Origin: Thermobispora bispora DSM 43833
GTDB lineage: Bacteria; Actinomycetota; Actinomycetes; Streptosporangiales; Streptosporangiaceae
NCBI RefSeq assembly: GCF_000092645.1
Contig: NC_014165.1
Coordinates: 1,922,001-1,986,000 of the forward strand
DNA length: 64,000 nt
Reading direction: 5' to 3'
This document shows, in pieces, positions 53,355 to 62,080 of the stretch (position 1 is the first letter of the stretch; each line of letters opens with the position of its first letter). The position numbers were made by a program, and so were the translations under genes. A model generated the notes under the pieces. It had not been told where the DNA came from and did not search any database. It saw only the letters and a list, made by a program, of their open reading frames with translations.

Positions 53355-54538
53355 GCGGACCCTCCTCCGTTTCCTGGGAACGCGCCCGAGCCGTTCCGCA
53401 ACGCGACCAGATCCGGCTTCCCGTTGGGCAGCAGCGGGATCTCCGGCACCACCTCCACCACCTTCGGGGCGGCGTAGGCGGGGAGCCGCTCCTTGGCGAA
53501 GGCGCGCAGGCCGTCGCGGGTGACCTCGCCGGCCACGACGGCGACCACGACCTCCCCCCACTCGGGGTCGGGCCGGCCGACCACCGCGACGTCCCGGACG
53601 CCGGGATGCTCCGCGAGCACCCGCGCGACCGCCGAGGCGACGACCTTCTCCCCACCGGTGATGATCACATCGTCGGCCCGGCCGAGCACGGTCAGGCGGC
53701 CGTCCTCGATCACCCCGAGGTCCGAGGTGACGAACCAGCCGTCCTCGAAGGGCCGCTCCTCGCGCAGGCGGTAGCCGGTGAAGAGCACCGGGCCGCGGAT
53801 CCGGATCCGCCCGTCGCCGCCGGCCTTCACCTCGACGCCGTCGAGGGGGAGGCCGTCGTACACGCACCCGCCGGCGGTCTCGCTCATCCCGTAGGTGACC
53901 ACCACCCGCGCCCCGGCCCGGCGGGCCTCGTCCAGGAGCCCGGGCAGGGCGGCCGCGCCGCCGAGGAGGATGGTGCGGAAGCGCCCCAGATCGACGCCCG
54001 CGTCGATCATGCGCCGGAGCTGGGTCGGGACCAGCGACACGTGCTCGGCCCCGCTCGCGGCGGCCTCCTCCGGGGAGAACCGCGGGTGGATCACCGGGTC
54101 GGTGCCGCTCAGCAGGGACCGGACCAGCACCTGCATGCCCGAGATGTGCGAGGTCGGGAGGCAGCACAGCCAGCGCTCGCCCGGGCGCGCCCCGATCCGG
54201 CGGAGCGACGCGCGCGCCGAGGCGGTGAGCGCCCCGGCGGGCAGCTCGACGCCCTTCGGGGTCCCGGTGGACCCTGATGTGGCGATGATCACCGCCGCGT
54301 CGGACGGCACACCGCCGGGCAGGCGCCGTACCCCGTCGGGCGTGACCAGGTGGGTGGGGCGCAGCGCGGCGAGCGCGGCGTCCAGCGCCGGCCGGGGGAG
54401 GTCGGGGGAGAGCGGCAGCACCGCCGGGCCGCCGTCCAGGGCCCGCCGTACCGCCTCGAGCAGGGCCGGTCCCGGTGGGAGGAGCAGGGCGTGCACCGGG
54501 CGGTGTCCCACCGGGCGATGTCCGGGACGGTCGAGCAC
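53351..54538 (-). CDS. menE: O-succinylbenzoate-CoA ligase
   Basis: 395 aa adenylate-forming enzyme. P-loop [14 protein letters not shown] (about 87-100), [75 protein letters not shown] in pieces, and the catalytic Lys in LPNGKPDL near the C-terminus. It converts o-succinylbenzoate to its CoA ester for MenB. GTG 54538 is 7 nt after TAACCT on the minus strand, so the transcript is probably leaderless. It diverges from menB. Confidence 0.95.
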   Translation of the reverse strand: MLDRPGHRPVGHRPVHALLLPPGPALLEAVRRALDGGPAVLPLSPDLPRPALDAALAALRPTHLVTPDGVRRLPGGVPSDAAVIIATSGSTGTPKGVELPAGALTASARASLRRIGARPGERWLCCLPTSHISGMQVLVRSLLSGTDPVIHPRFSPEEAAASGAEHVSLVPTQLRRMIDAGVDLGRFRTILLGGAAALPGLLDEARRAGARVVVTYGMSETAGGCVYDGLPLDGVEVKAGGDGRIRIRGPVLFTGYRLREERPFEDGWFVTSDLGVIEDGRLTVLGRADDVIITGGEKVVASAVARVLAEHPGVRDVAVVGRPDPEWGEVVVAVVAGEVTRDGLRAFAKERLPAYAAPKVVEVVPEIPLLPNGKPDLVALRNGSGAFPGNGGGSA

Positions 54539-54545
54539 GGTCGTA

Positions 54546-54551
54546 AGGTTA
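54546..54551 (-). promoter_or_regulatory. Putative -10 box of menE
   Basis: TAACCT on the minus strand, 7 nt from the GTG start. It leaves only 56 nt to the divergent menB start, so the two promoters must abut or overlap. Confidence 0.5.
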
Positions 54552-54607
54552 GTCCGGGTATGGTGCCGCCGATGTCCCGTCGGCGAGTGAGTGGAAAAGG
54601 AGCGCGT

Positions 54608-55438
54608 GTGTCGAGTGCGGTCGACTGGAAGCGGTCTGGTGAGTACGAGGACATCATCTACGAGACCGCCGAGGGCATCGCGAAGATCACGATCAACCGC
54701 CCCGAGCGGCATAATGCGTTCCGCCCCACGACGCTCTTCGAGCTCAGCCAGGCCTTCCGGATCGCCCAGGAGGACACCTCGATCGGTGTGATCATCCTCA
54801 CCGGGGCGGGGGACAAGGCCTTCTGCTCCGGCGGCGACCAGAAGATCCGCGGCGACGACGGGTACGTCGACGACAAGACCCACGGCATCGGCCGCCTGAA
54901 CGTGCTGGACCTGCAGGTGCAGATCCGCCGCTGCCCCAAGCCGGTCATCGCGATGGTCGCCGGTTACGCGATCGGCGGCGGCAACGTGCTCCAGGTCTGC
55001 TGCGACCTGACCATCGCGGCCGACAACGCGATCTTCGGGCAGACCGGCCCCAAGGTGGGCTCGTTCGACGGCGGGTACGGCTCCTGGCTGCTCGCCGCGA
55101 CCGTCGGGCTCAAGCGGGCCCGGGAGATCTGGTACCTGTGCCGCCAGTACGACGCCAAGACCGCCCTGGAGTGGGGCCTGGTCAACGCGGTGGTCCCGCT
55201 GGAGAAGCTGGAGGAGGAGACCGTCCGGTGGGCGCGCGAGCTGCTGCAGAAGTCGCCGCTCGCGCTGCGGATGCTCAAGGGCGCGCTCAACGCGGTCACC
55301 GACGGCGCCGCCGGGATGCAGCAGTTCGCCGGTGACGCCACGCTCCTGTACTACATGAGCGAGGAGGCGCAGGAGGGCCGGGACGCGTTCAAGGAGAAGC
55401 GCGCCCCGGACTTCTCCAAGTTCCCCCGCCGCCCGTGA
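54608..55438 (+). CDS. menB: 1,4-Dihydroxy-2-naphthoyl-CoA synthase
   Basis: 276 aa crotonase-fold enzyme closing the naphthoquinone ring. Family blocks: [85 protein letters not shown] and [17 protein letters not shown]. Start GTG 54608 has AAGGAG 5 nt upstream. Divergent from menE and followed by menD 98 nt later. Confidence 0.97.
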   Translation: MSSAVDWKRSGEYEDIIYETAEGIAKITINRPERHNAFRPTTLFELSQAFRIAQEDTSIGVIILTGAGDKAFCSGGDQKIRGDDGYVDDKTHGIGRLNVLDLQVQIRRCPKPVIAMVAGYAIGGGNVLQVCCDLTIAADNAIFGQTGPKVGSFDGGYGSWLLAATVGLKRAREIWYLCRQYDAKTALEWGLVNAVVPLEKLEEETVRWARELLQKSPLALRMLKGALNAVTDGAAGMQQFAGDATLLYYMSEEAQEGRDAFKEKRAPDFSKFPRRP

Positions 55439-55536
55439 TCCCCTGATCCGCTCCGACCCCCAGCAGACGCCGCACGGAGGAGGAATCCCGTGCTCGGGAC
55501 CCTGACCGCCGCCCGGCACTCCCCCGGGGAGCGGCC

Positions 55537-57186
55537 GTGAACCCGGCGACCGCGCTCGCGACCGTGCTCGTCGACGAGCTGGTCCGCTGCGGGATGACCG
55601 ACGTGGTGCTCGCCCCCGGCTCCCGCTCGGCGCCGCTCGCCCTCGCGGTGCACAACGAGCCGCGCCTCAGGCTGCACGTCCGCATCGACGAGCGCTCGGC
55701 CTCCTTCCTCGCCCTGGGGCTGGCCAAGCGCTCCGAGCGGCCGGTCGCCGTCATCTGCACCTCGGGCACGGCCGCGGCCAACCTCCACCCGGCCGTCATC
55801 GAGGCGTCCGAGGCCGGCGTGCCCCTGCTCGTGCTCACCGCCGACCGGCCGCCCGAGCTGCGCGGCACCGGGGCGAACCAGACGATCGACCAGATCAAGC
55901 TGTACGGCTCCGCGGTGCGGTGGTTCGCCGAGGTCGGCGTGCCCGAGGAGCGGCCCGGCCAGGTCGCCTACTGGCGGTCGCTCGTCGCCCGCGCCTACCA
56001 CCGGGCGCTCGGGCCGTCCGACCCCGGCCCGGTCCACCTCAACCTCGCCTTCCGGGAGCCGCTCATCCCCGACGGGGACACGAACTGGTGCGAGCCGCTC
56101 GGCGGGGACGCCACCGGCGCCTGGGTGCGGACCCGGGTCGCCCCGCCCGCGCCGGCCCTCCACCTCCCGCCGGTCCGCCGGGGCGTGCTCGTCATCGGCG
56201 ACGGCGCGACCAACGTCCGGCGCTACGTGGCCGCGGCCGGGATGGCCGGGTGGCCGGTGCTCTCCGAGCCCAACGGCAACGGGCGGTACGGCGACACGGC
56301 GATCTCCACCTACCACTTCCTCCTGGGGGATCCCGCCTTCGCCGAGGCGCACCGGCCCGACGTGGTGGTCACCCTCGGCCGCCCCGGGCTCTCCCGCCCC
56401 CTGCTGTCGTGGCTGCGGACCGCGGGGGAGCACATCGTGGTGACCGGCGACCTCACCCGGTGGCCGGACCCGACCCGGTCGGCCACGCAGGTGGTCGAGG
56501 CCGTGGAGATCCCGATCGCGTCCGGCGGGGACGACTGGCTGCGCTCGTGGCGGAACGCCGAGCGGCTGGCGCGGCAGGCGCTCGACGAGGTGCTCGACTC
56601 CACCGGCCTGAGCGAGCCCCGCCTCGCCCGGGACCTGGTGGACCTGCTGCCCAACGGCTCGCTGCTGTTCTGCGGCTCGTCCATGCCGATCCGGGACCTC
56701 GACCAGACCATGCGGCCGCGGCGCGGCGTGCGGGTGATGGCCGGCCGGGGCGCGTCGGGCATCGACGGCCTGGTCTCCACGGCGATCGGCGCGGCGCTCG
56801 CGCACAACGGCCCCTGCTACGCGCTGCTCGGGGACCTCTCCCTGCTGCACGACCAGAACGGCCTGGTGATCGGCCCGCAGGAGCCCCGCCCCGACCTGTG
56901 CCTGGTGGTGGTGAACAACGACGGGGGCGGCATCTTCTCGCTGCTGCCCCAGGCGGCGCTCCGGGCCCCGTTCGAGCGGGTGTTCGGCACCCCGCACGGC
57001 GTCGACCTCGGCCATGTCGCGGCCGCCCACGGCCTGCCGTACACGCTCGTCGGCGACATCGGCGAGCTGCCGCGGGCGATCAAGGGGGACGGGCTGCGGC
57101 TCGTCGAGGTGCGCACCGACCGCGAGCGGAACGCGGCGATCCACGCGGCGATGCGCGACGCGGTGCGCGCGGCGATCCGGGGATAG
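55537..57186 (+). CDS. menD: SEPHCHC synthase MenD
   Basis: 549 aa thiamine-diphosphate enzyme: isochorismate + 2-oxoglutarate to SEPHCHC. LAPGSRSAPLALA near residue 26, the conserved Glu in RIDERSASFLALGLAK (about Glu52), CTSGTAAANLHPAVIEA, FCGSSMPIRDLD near 375, and the ThDP/Mg motif GDLSLLHDQNGL...VVNNDGGGIFSLLPQ (about 430-468). GTG 55537 follows GGGGAG. With menB and menE it covers three steps; menF/menC/menA are elsewhere. Confidence 0.97.
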   Translation: MNPATALATVLVDELVRCGMTDVVLAPGSRSAPLALAVHNEPRLRLHVRIDERSASFLALGLAKRSERPVAVICTSGTAAANLHPAVIEASEAGVPLLVLTADRPPELRGTGANQTIDQIKLYGSAVRWFAEVGVPEERPGQVAYWRSLVARAYHRALGPSDPGPVHLNLAFREPLIPDGDTNWCEPLGGDATGAWVRTRVAPPAPALHLPPVRRGVLVIGDGATNVRRYVAAAGMAGWPVLSEPNGNGRYGDTAISTYHFLLGDPAFAEAHRPDVVVTLGRPGLSRPLLSWLRTAGEHIVVTGDLTRWPDPTRSATQVVEAVEIPIASGGDDWLRSWRNAERLARQALDEVLDSTGLSEPRLARDLVDLLPNGSLLFCGSSMPIRDLDQTMRPRRGVRVMAGRGASGIDGLVSTAIGAALAHNGPCYALLGDLSLLHDQNGLVIGPQEPRPDLCLVVVNNDGGGIFSLLPQAALRAPFERVFGTPHGVDLGHVAAAHGLPYTLVGDIGELPRAIKGDGLRLVEVRTDRERNAAIHAAMRDAVRAAIRG

Positions 57187-57334
57187 CGCCCGGGAGGCGT
57201 TGCCGCCCCCGGTGGAGGACGGGTGCTCCTCCGGTCGGATCCCGGGCGCGCCGGAACCCGTCCGCCTGTGGGATGGCACAGCGCGGGCGGCACGGCAGAA
57301 TGGGCGGGGTCCGCCGGCCGTCGAGGAGGAACGG

Positions 57335-57988
57335 ATGCACGTCGACGAGTGGCTGCAGGCCATCCCCGCGACCTGGGTGTACGTGCTCGTGGGCGTGATC
57401 ATCGCCCTGGAGAGCCTCGGCATCCCGCTCCCGGGCGAGATCATGCTGGTGAGCGCGGCCCTGCTCTCGTCCCAGGGGGTGGTGAGCCCGGTCCTCGTCG
57501 GGGTGTACGCGAGCGCCGGCGCGATCGTGGGGGACTCGATCGGCTACTTCATCGGGTACAAGGGCGGGGCGCCGCTCTTCGACCGGCTCGGGCGGCGCTT
57601 CCCGCGCCATTTCGGCCCCGAGCAGATCGCCAAGGCCGAGCGCCTCTTCCACCGGTACGGGGTGTGGGCGGTCTTCTTCGGGCGGTTCGTGGCGCTGCTG
57701 CGCATCCTCGTCGGCCCGCTGGCCGGCGCGCTGCGCCTGCCGTACTGGCGGTTCCTGGTGGCGAACGTGAGCGGCGGGATCGTGTGGGCGGGCGGCACCA
57801 CGGCCGCGATCTACTACCTCGGCGTGGTGGCCGACCGGTGGCTGAAGGGGTTCTCCTGGGCCGGTCTGGCCCTCGCGGTGGCCGCCGGGCTGATCACCAC
57901 GGTCGTGGTGAAGCGCCGGCTGGCCAGGGCGGCCGCGCCCGCGCCGGCGGCGCCTCAGCGCTCGATGAGCGTGACCTCCAGGGAGTAG
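57335..57988 (+). CDS. DedA/SNARE-associated family membrane protein
   Basis: 217 aa with about five hydrophobic segments. Family motifs: ESLGIPLPGEIMLVSAALL near residue 26, GDSIGYFIGYKGG near 69, and FGRFVALLRILVGPLAGALRLPYWRFLVANVSGGIVWA (about 112-149), with the conserved Arg and Gly/Pro residues. DedA proteins translocate undecaprenyl phosphate or other phospholipids. ATG 57335 has GAGGAGG. Its last 34 nt overlap the convergent GntR gene. Confidence 0.92.
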   Translation: MHVDEWLQAIPATWVYVLVGVIIALESLGIPLPGEIMLVSAALLSSQGVVSPVLVGVYASAGAIVGDSIGYFIGYKGGAPLFDRLGRRFPRHFGPEQIAKAERLFHRYGVWAVFFGRFVALLRILVGPLAGALRLPYWRFLVANVSGGIVWAGGTTAAIYYLGVVADRWLKGFSWAGLALAVAAGLITTVVVKRRLARAAAPAPAAPQRSMSVTSRE

Positions 57989-58692
57989 TGCGAGGCGCGG
58001 TAGACGTGCGAGCCGTGCTCGACCGCCTTGCCCTGGTCGTCGTACGCGGTGCGGACCATGGTGAGCAGCGGGGCGCCCCGGCGCTCGCCGAGCAGGCGCG
58101 CCTCGGCGGCGCTCGCCGCCTTCGCCCCGATCCGCTGGTTCGCCACCCGCAACCTGATCCCGGCCGCCCGGAGCAGCTCGTAGAGGCCGTGCTCCTCCAG
58201 GGCCTCCGCGGTGAGCTGGGCCGGCCCGGCGGGCAGCCAGTTCCGCAGGATGGCGAGCGGCTCCCCCGAGGCGTAGCGCAGCCGCTGGATGTGGACGAGC
58301 TCGGTCCCGGGCTCGAGGCCGAGGGTCTCCGCCATCGCCTCGTCGGCGCTCACCCGCTCGAACGACAGCACCCGGGTGGACGGCTTCTGGCCGGCGCGGC
58401 GGAGGTCGTCGTAGAGGCTGGTGAGCTCCACCGACCGCTTGACCTGCCCGTGCACCACCTGGGTGCCGACCCCGCGCTTGCGGACGAGCAGGCCCTTGTC
58501 GACGAGGTACTGGATCGCCTGGCGGACCGTGGGCCGGGAGAGCCCGAGCCGGTCGGCGAGGAGGATCTCGTTGTCGAGCCGTGAGCCAGGGGCAAGGTCG
58601 CCCCGTCTGATCGCCTCCGAGATCTGCTCGGCGACCTGGAAATAGAGGGGGACCGGGCTCGACCGGTCGAGTTCGATCTCCAAGTGCCCCAT
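57955..58692 (-). CDS. GntR-family regulator (HutC/UTRA type)
   Basis: 245 aa. Winged HTH (about 8-75: PVPLYFQVAEQISEAIRRGDLAPGSRLDNEILLADRLGLSRPTVRQAIQYLVDKGLLVRKRGVGTQVV) and UTRA ligand domain (about 90-240; ETLGLEPGTELVHIQRLRYASGEPLAI). Start ATG 58692 has GAGGAGG. It diverges from the sugar-type ABC importer, whose promoter region holds two inverted repeats; it very likely represses that importer until a sugar ligand binds. Confidence 0.93.
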   Translation of the reverse strand: MGHLEIELDRSSPVPLYFQVAEQISEAIRRGDLAPGSRLDNEILLADRLGLSRPTVRQAIQYLVDKGLLVRKRGVGTQVVHGQVKRSVELTSLYDDLRRAGQKPSTRVLSFERVSADEAMAETLGLEPGTELVHIQRLRYASGEPLAILRNWLPAGPAQLTAEALEEHGLYELLRAAGIRLRVANQRIGAKAASAAEARLLGERRGAPLLTMVRTAYDDQGKAVEHGSHVYRASHYSLEVTLIER

Positions 58693-58736
58693 CGTGCTCG
58701 TCCTCCTCGACGACTTGATCCTAACCGACGTCAAGA

Positions 58737-58782
58737 TGTCCGGACAATCATCGGCAATGAGAAAGTCATATTGTCAGGACAA
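58737..58782. promoter_or_regulatory. Two candidate GntR operators
   Basis: TGTCCGGACA (58737-58746, perfect palindrome) and TTGTCAGGACAA (58771-58782, arms TTGTC/GACAA), centres 35 nt apart. The second ends 4 nt before the importer's -35 box, and the first lies between the two start regions. Confidence 0.65.
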
Positions 58783-58786
58783 AGTA

Positions 58787-58816
58787 TTGACATTGATTTC
58801 ACATAGCGGTTAAAAA
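58787..58816 (+). promoter_or_regulatory. Putative promoter of the ABC importer
   Basis: Consensus TTGACA (58787-58792), then TAAAAA (58811-58816) after 18 nt, or TTAAAA after 17 nt. The region is unusually A/T-rich for this window. Confidence 0.65.
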
Positions 58817-58867
58817 CAAGCACCAGCGATCTCACGGGGGGGCAGGAGCCGACGTGAGGAGGAAGTG

Positions 58868-59842
58868 ATGAAGCGGAAGATCATCGTGGTCGCCGCCGTC
58901 CTGCTCGGCGCGCTGACCGGCTGTTCCAGTGGCAACGGTGATCAGCAGGGTGCGGCGGCGCAGAGCGAAGGCGCCCAGGCGCCCGCCGCCAAGTTCGCGG
59001 TGATCACCCATGGTTCCGCCGGTGACGCCTTCTGGGATGTGGTGAAGAACGGCGCCGAGGCCGCCGCCAAGCAGTACGGCGTGACCGTCAACTACCAGAG
59101 CGACGGCGACCCGGCGAAGCAGTCCCAGCTCATCGACCAGGCGGTGAGCGAGAAGGTGGACGGCCTTGTGGTCTCGATGGCCAACCCCGAGGCGCTCAAG
59201 GAGTCGATCGCCAAGGCCGTCGCGGCGAACATTCCGGTCATCACGATCAACTCGGGGGCGGACAAGTCCAAGGAGTACGGCGCGATCACGCACGTCGGCC
59301 AGTCGGAGGAGGTTGCCGGCCAGGGCGCGGGTGAGAAGCTCAAGGAGGCCGGCGTCACCAAGCTGATCTGCGTGATCCACGAGGCCGGCAACATCGGGCT
59401 CGACCAGCGCTGCAACGGCGCCACCCAGACGCTCGGCGGCACCGTGGAGCGGCTCCAGGTCGACGTGAACGACCTCGCCGGCGTCACCTCGAAGATCAAG
59501 GCGAAGCTGCAGAGCGACTCGTCGTTCAACGGGGTGCTGACCCTGAACCCGGCCGTGGCCATCGCCGCCCGGGACGCGATCAAGGAGCTCGGCTCCTCGG
59601 TGACGCTCGCCACCTTCGACCTGTCCGGCGACGTGGTGAGCGCGATCCAGAACGGCGAGATCCTCTTCGCCGTGGACCAGCAGCAGTACCTGCAGGGCTG
59701 GCTGCCGATCACCTTCCTCTACCTCTACAAGCAGAACCTCAACACGGTCGGCGGCGGGCTGCCGGTCCACACCGGCCCGGGCTTCGTGACCAAGGAGAAC
59801 GCCGCCCAGGTGGCTCAGCTCGCGAGCGGCGGCACCCGGTGA
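58868..59842 (+). CDS. Sugar-type ABC transporter substrate-binding lipoprotein
   Basis: 324 aa. Lipoprotein signal MKRKIIVVAAVLLGALTGC with Cys19, then a periplasmic-binding fold of the ribose/galactose (Peripla_BP_4) class: THGSAGDAFWDVVKNGAEAAAKQYGV, QSQLIDQAVSEKVDGLVVSMAN, PVITINSGAD, LTLNPAVAIAARDAIKELG and ATFDLSGDVVSAIQNGEILFAVDQQQYLQGW. The sugar is unknown; ribose, inositol or fructose-type ligands fit this class. ATG 58868 has GAGGAGG; a GTG directly before is in frame. First gene of the importer operon. Confidence 0.93.
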   Translation: MKRKIIVVAAVLLGALTGCSSGNGDQQGAAAQSEGAQAPAAKFAVITHGSAGDAFWDVVKNGAEAAAKQYGVTVNYQSDGDPAKQSQLIDQAVSEKVDGLVVSMANPEALKESIAKAVAANIPVITINSGADKSKEYGAITHVGQSEEVAGQGAGEKLKEAGVTKLICVIHEAGNIGLDQRCNGATQTLGGTVERLQVDVNDLAGVTSKIKAKLQSDSSFNGVLTLNPAVAIAARDAIKELGSSVTLATFDLSGDVVSAIQNGEILFAVDQQQYLQGWLPITFLYLYKQNLNTVGGGLPVHTGPGFVTKENAAQVAQLASGGTR

Positions 59843-59885
59843 CGCGCGTGGCCGGCGGAGGGTCTGTGGCCAACGGAGGGTTTGG

Positions 59886-60920
59886 ATGACGGCCGTCGCA
59901 CGTGACGAACGGATCTGGCACACCGGCTGGCTGCGCCGCATGGTCATCCGGCCGGAGCTGGGGTCGGTCGTGGGCGCGATCGCGGTGTTCGGCTTCTTCG
60001 CCGCTCAGTCGCCGGTGTTCCGGTCGGCCGACGGCGTGGCGAACTGGCTCGATCCCGCGTCGACCCTCGGCATCATGGCCGTGGCGATCTCCCTGCTGAT
60101 GATCGGGGGCGAGTTCGACCTGTCGGCCGGCGTGCTCACCGGCACCTGCGGCCTGATCGTGGTCACCCTCGCCACCCAGGCGGGCTGGAACGTCTGGGCC
60201 GCCATGCTGGCCAGCCTGGCCGTCGCCCTGCTCATCGGGTTCCTCAACGGCCTGCTGGTGGTGCGCACCAAGCTGCCGAGCTTCATCGTCACCCTCGGCA
60301 CGTTCCTGATGCTGCAGGGCCTGAACCTCGGCGTGACCAAGGCGCTCACCGGCACCGTCCAGGTGGGCGGCCTGCGGGACGCGTCCGGGTACGAGAGCGC
60401 GCACGCGGTGTTCGCCGGCTCGGTGACCATCGGCGGCACCGACTTCCGGATCGCGATCCTGTGGTGGCTCGCGGTCACCGCCATCGCCACCTACGTGCTG
60501 ACCCGGACCAGGCCCGGCAACTGGGTGTTCGCGGTGGGCGGCGACGAGCGCGCCGCCCGGGCGGTCGGGGTGCCCGCGGCGCGGGTGAAGATCGCCCTGT
60601 TCATGACGACCGCGGGGGCGGCGTGGCTGGTCGGCTCGATCCTCGCGCTCCGGTTCGCCTCGGTGCAGGCGAACGCCGGCATCGGCCAGGAGTTCATCTA
60701 CATCGTCGCGGCCGTGATCGGCGGCTGCCTGCTGACCGGTGGGTACGGCTCGCCCGTGGGGGCGGCGATCGGCGCGCTCATCTTCGGCATGGCGGACAAG
60801 GGCATCGTCTTCGCCGGCTGGGACGCCGACTGGTTCAAGTTCTTCCTCGGCGCGATGCTGCTGCTCGCCACGCTCACCAACAGCCTGGTGCGGAAGTACG
60901 CGGAGGAGGCGCGGCGGTGA
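59886..60920 (+). CDS. Sugar-type ABC transporter permease (RbsC/BPD_transp_2)
   Basis: 344 aa, about nine membrane segments. Signatures: [21 protein letters not shown] near residues 72-92, [29 protein letters not shown] near 118-146, [33 protein letters not shown] near 217-249 (coupling region) and [27 protein letters not shown]. It forms a homodimer in the membrane with the ATPase below. Start ATG 59886; stop overlaps the ATPase start (GTGA). Confidence 0.94.
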   Translation: MTAVARDERIWHTGWLRRMVIRPELGSVVGAIAVFGFFAAQSPVFRSADGVANWLDPASTLGIMAVAISLLMIGGEFDLSAGVLTGTCGLIVVTLATQAGWNVWAAMLASLAVALLIGFLNGLLVVRTKLPSFIVTLGTFLMLQGLNLGVTKALTGTVQVGGLRDASGYESAHAVFAGSVTIGGTDFRIAILWWLAVTAIATYVLTRTRPGNWVFAVGGDERAARAVGVPAARVKIALFMTTAGAAWLVGSILALRFASVQANAGIGQEFIYIVAAVIGGCLLTGGYGSPVGAAIGALIFGMADKGIVFAGWDADWFKFFLGAMLLLATLTNSLVRKYAEEARR

Positions 60921-61699
60921 CGTCCCTGCTGGAGACCCGGAAGGTCGGCAAGATCTTCGGCAGCGTGATCGCGCTGCGCGACGTGTCGATGCGGGTGAAC
61001 GCCGGCGAGGTCACCTGCGTGCTCGGCGACAACGGCGCCGGCAAGTCCACGCTCATCAAGATCCTTTCCGGCGTCCACCGCCCGGACTCGGGGGAGTACC
61101 TGGTGGACGGCGAGCCGGTTGCGTTCTCCGGGCCGCGGGACGCGCTCGACCGGGGCATCGCGACCGTCTACCAGGACCTCGCGATGATCCCGCTGATGTC
61201 GGTGTGGCGGAACTTCTTCCTCGGCTCGGAGCCGGTGACGAAGTTCCGCAAGTTCGACGTGGCCATGGCCAAGCGGGTCGCCCGCGAGGAGCTGCGCCGG
61301 ATGGGCATCGACATCCGGGACGTGGACCAGCCGGTCGGCACGCTCTCCGGCGGGGAGCGCCAGTCGGTCGCGATCGCCCGCGCGGTCTACTTCGGCGCCC
61401 GGGTGCTCATCCTCGACGAGCCGACCTCCGCGCTCGGGGTGAAGCAGGCGGGCGTGGTGCTCCGGTACATCGCCCAGGCGCGGGACCGCGGGCTGGGCGT
61501 GGTGTTCATCACCCACAACCCGCACCACGCCTATCCGATCGGCGACCGCTTCCTCGTCCTCAACCGCGGCGCGAGCCTCGGGGAGTACACCAAGTCCGAC
61601 ATCAGCAAGGAGGAGCTCACCTCGCTGATGGCCGGGGGAGCGGAGCTGGAGGAGCTCGCCCATGAGCTGGCGCGGGCGCCTCAGGAATCTACGACGTAA
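60917..61699 (+). CDS. Sugar-type ABC transporter ATP-binding protein (single domain)
   Basis: 260 aa. Walker [10 protein letters not shown] (about 36-44), Q-loop [10 protein letters not shown], signature LSGGERQ, Walker [13 protein letters not shown] and H-loop ITHN (His with Asn after it). Ribose-type ATPases are usually double-domain; this is a single domain, as in the FrcA-type systems. GTG 60917 overlaps the permease stop. It completes the operon, which is closed by two strong hairpins. Confidence 0.94.
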   Translation: MTSLLETRKVGKIFGSVIALRDVSMRVNAGEVTCVLGDNGAGKSTLIKILSGVHRPDSGEYLVDGEPVAFSGPRDALDRGIATVYQDLAMIPLMSVWRNFFLGSEPVTKFRKFDVAMAKRVAREELRRMGIDIRDVDQPVGTLSGGERQSVAIARAVYFGARVLILDEPTSALGVKQAGVVLRYIAQARDRGLGVVFITHNPHHAYPIGDRFLVLNRGASLGEYTKSDISKEELTSLMAGGAELEELAHELARAPQESTT

Positions 61700-61700
61700 A

Positions 61701-61735
61701 GGAGCGGGCCGGGTGATCACCTGGCCTACCGCTCC
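61701..61735 (+). terminator. Hairpin just after the ABC ATPase
   Basis: Near-perfect inverted repeat: outer GGAGCGG / CCGCTCC and inner GCC / GGC around the palindrome GGTGATCACC, 1 nt after the ATPase stop. Confidence 0.75.
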
Positions 61736-61776
61736 TCACCCCACACAACAAAGACCCAACAACCGCATGGCCGATC

Positions 61777-61813
61777 ACGGGCCCGGCCGCCCACGGGGCG
61801 CGGCCGGGCCCGT
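61777..61813. terminator. 14-bp stem hairpin
   Basis: ACGGGCCCGGCCGC (61777-61790) and GCGGCCGGGCCCGT (61800-61813) pair perfectly, loop 9 nt. A second terminator behind the importer operon. Confidence 0.82.
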
Positions 61814-62080
61814 CCGGTCTCCGCTCCGGGGTACCGCGCGAGCCCTCCGCACCACTGGACGAGCCGAGCCGTGGCCGCGCCCTCCCGCCCCGGACCCGCC
61901 GGCCGGACAAGGGTGCGGCCCGCGCATCCGAGCCCGGGGCGAGGCCGCCGCCACCGCTGGGCTTGCCCTCCTCGTGAGGCCCGTGCGGGACGTGTCCTCC
62001 TCGTGAGGTCCGCGCGCCGGAGCCCAGGTCGGCGCCCAGGCATGCCGTGCGCCTGGGGGCGGCCTAGCGTGCCGTACGGA
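61814..62080. other. Intergenic, no gene seen
   Basis: GC-rich stretch between the terminators and the end of the CydC-like gene. It holds short repeated words (CTCCTCGTGAGG near 61970 and 61998) but no supportable coding frame. Confidence 0.5.
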
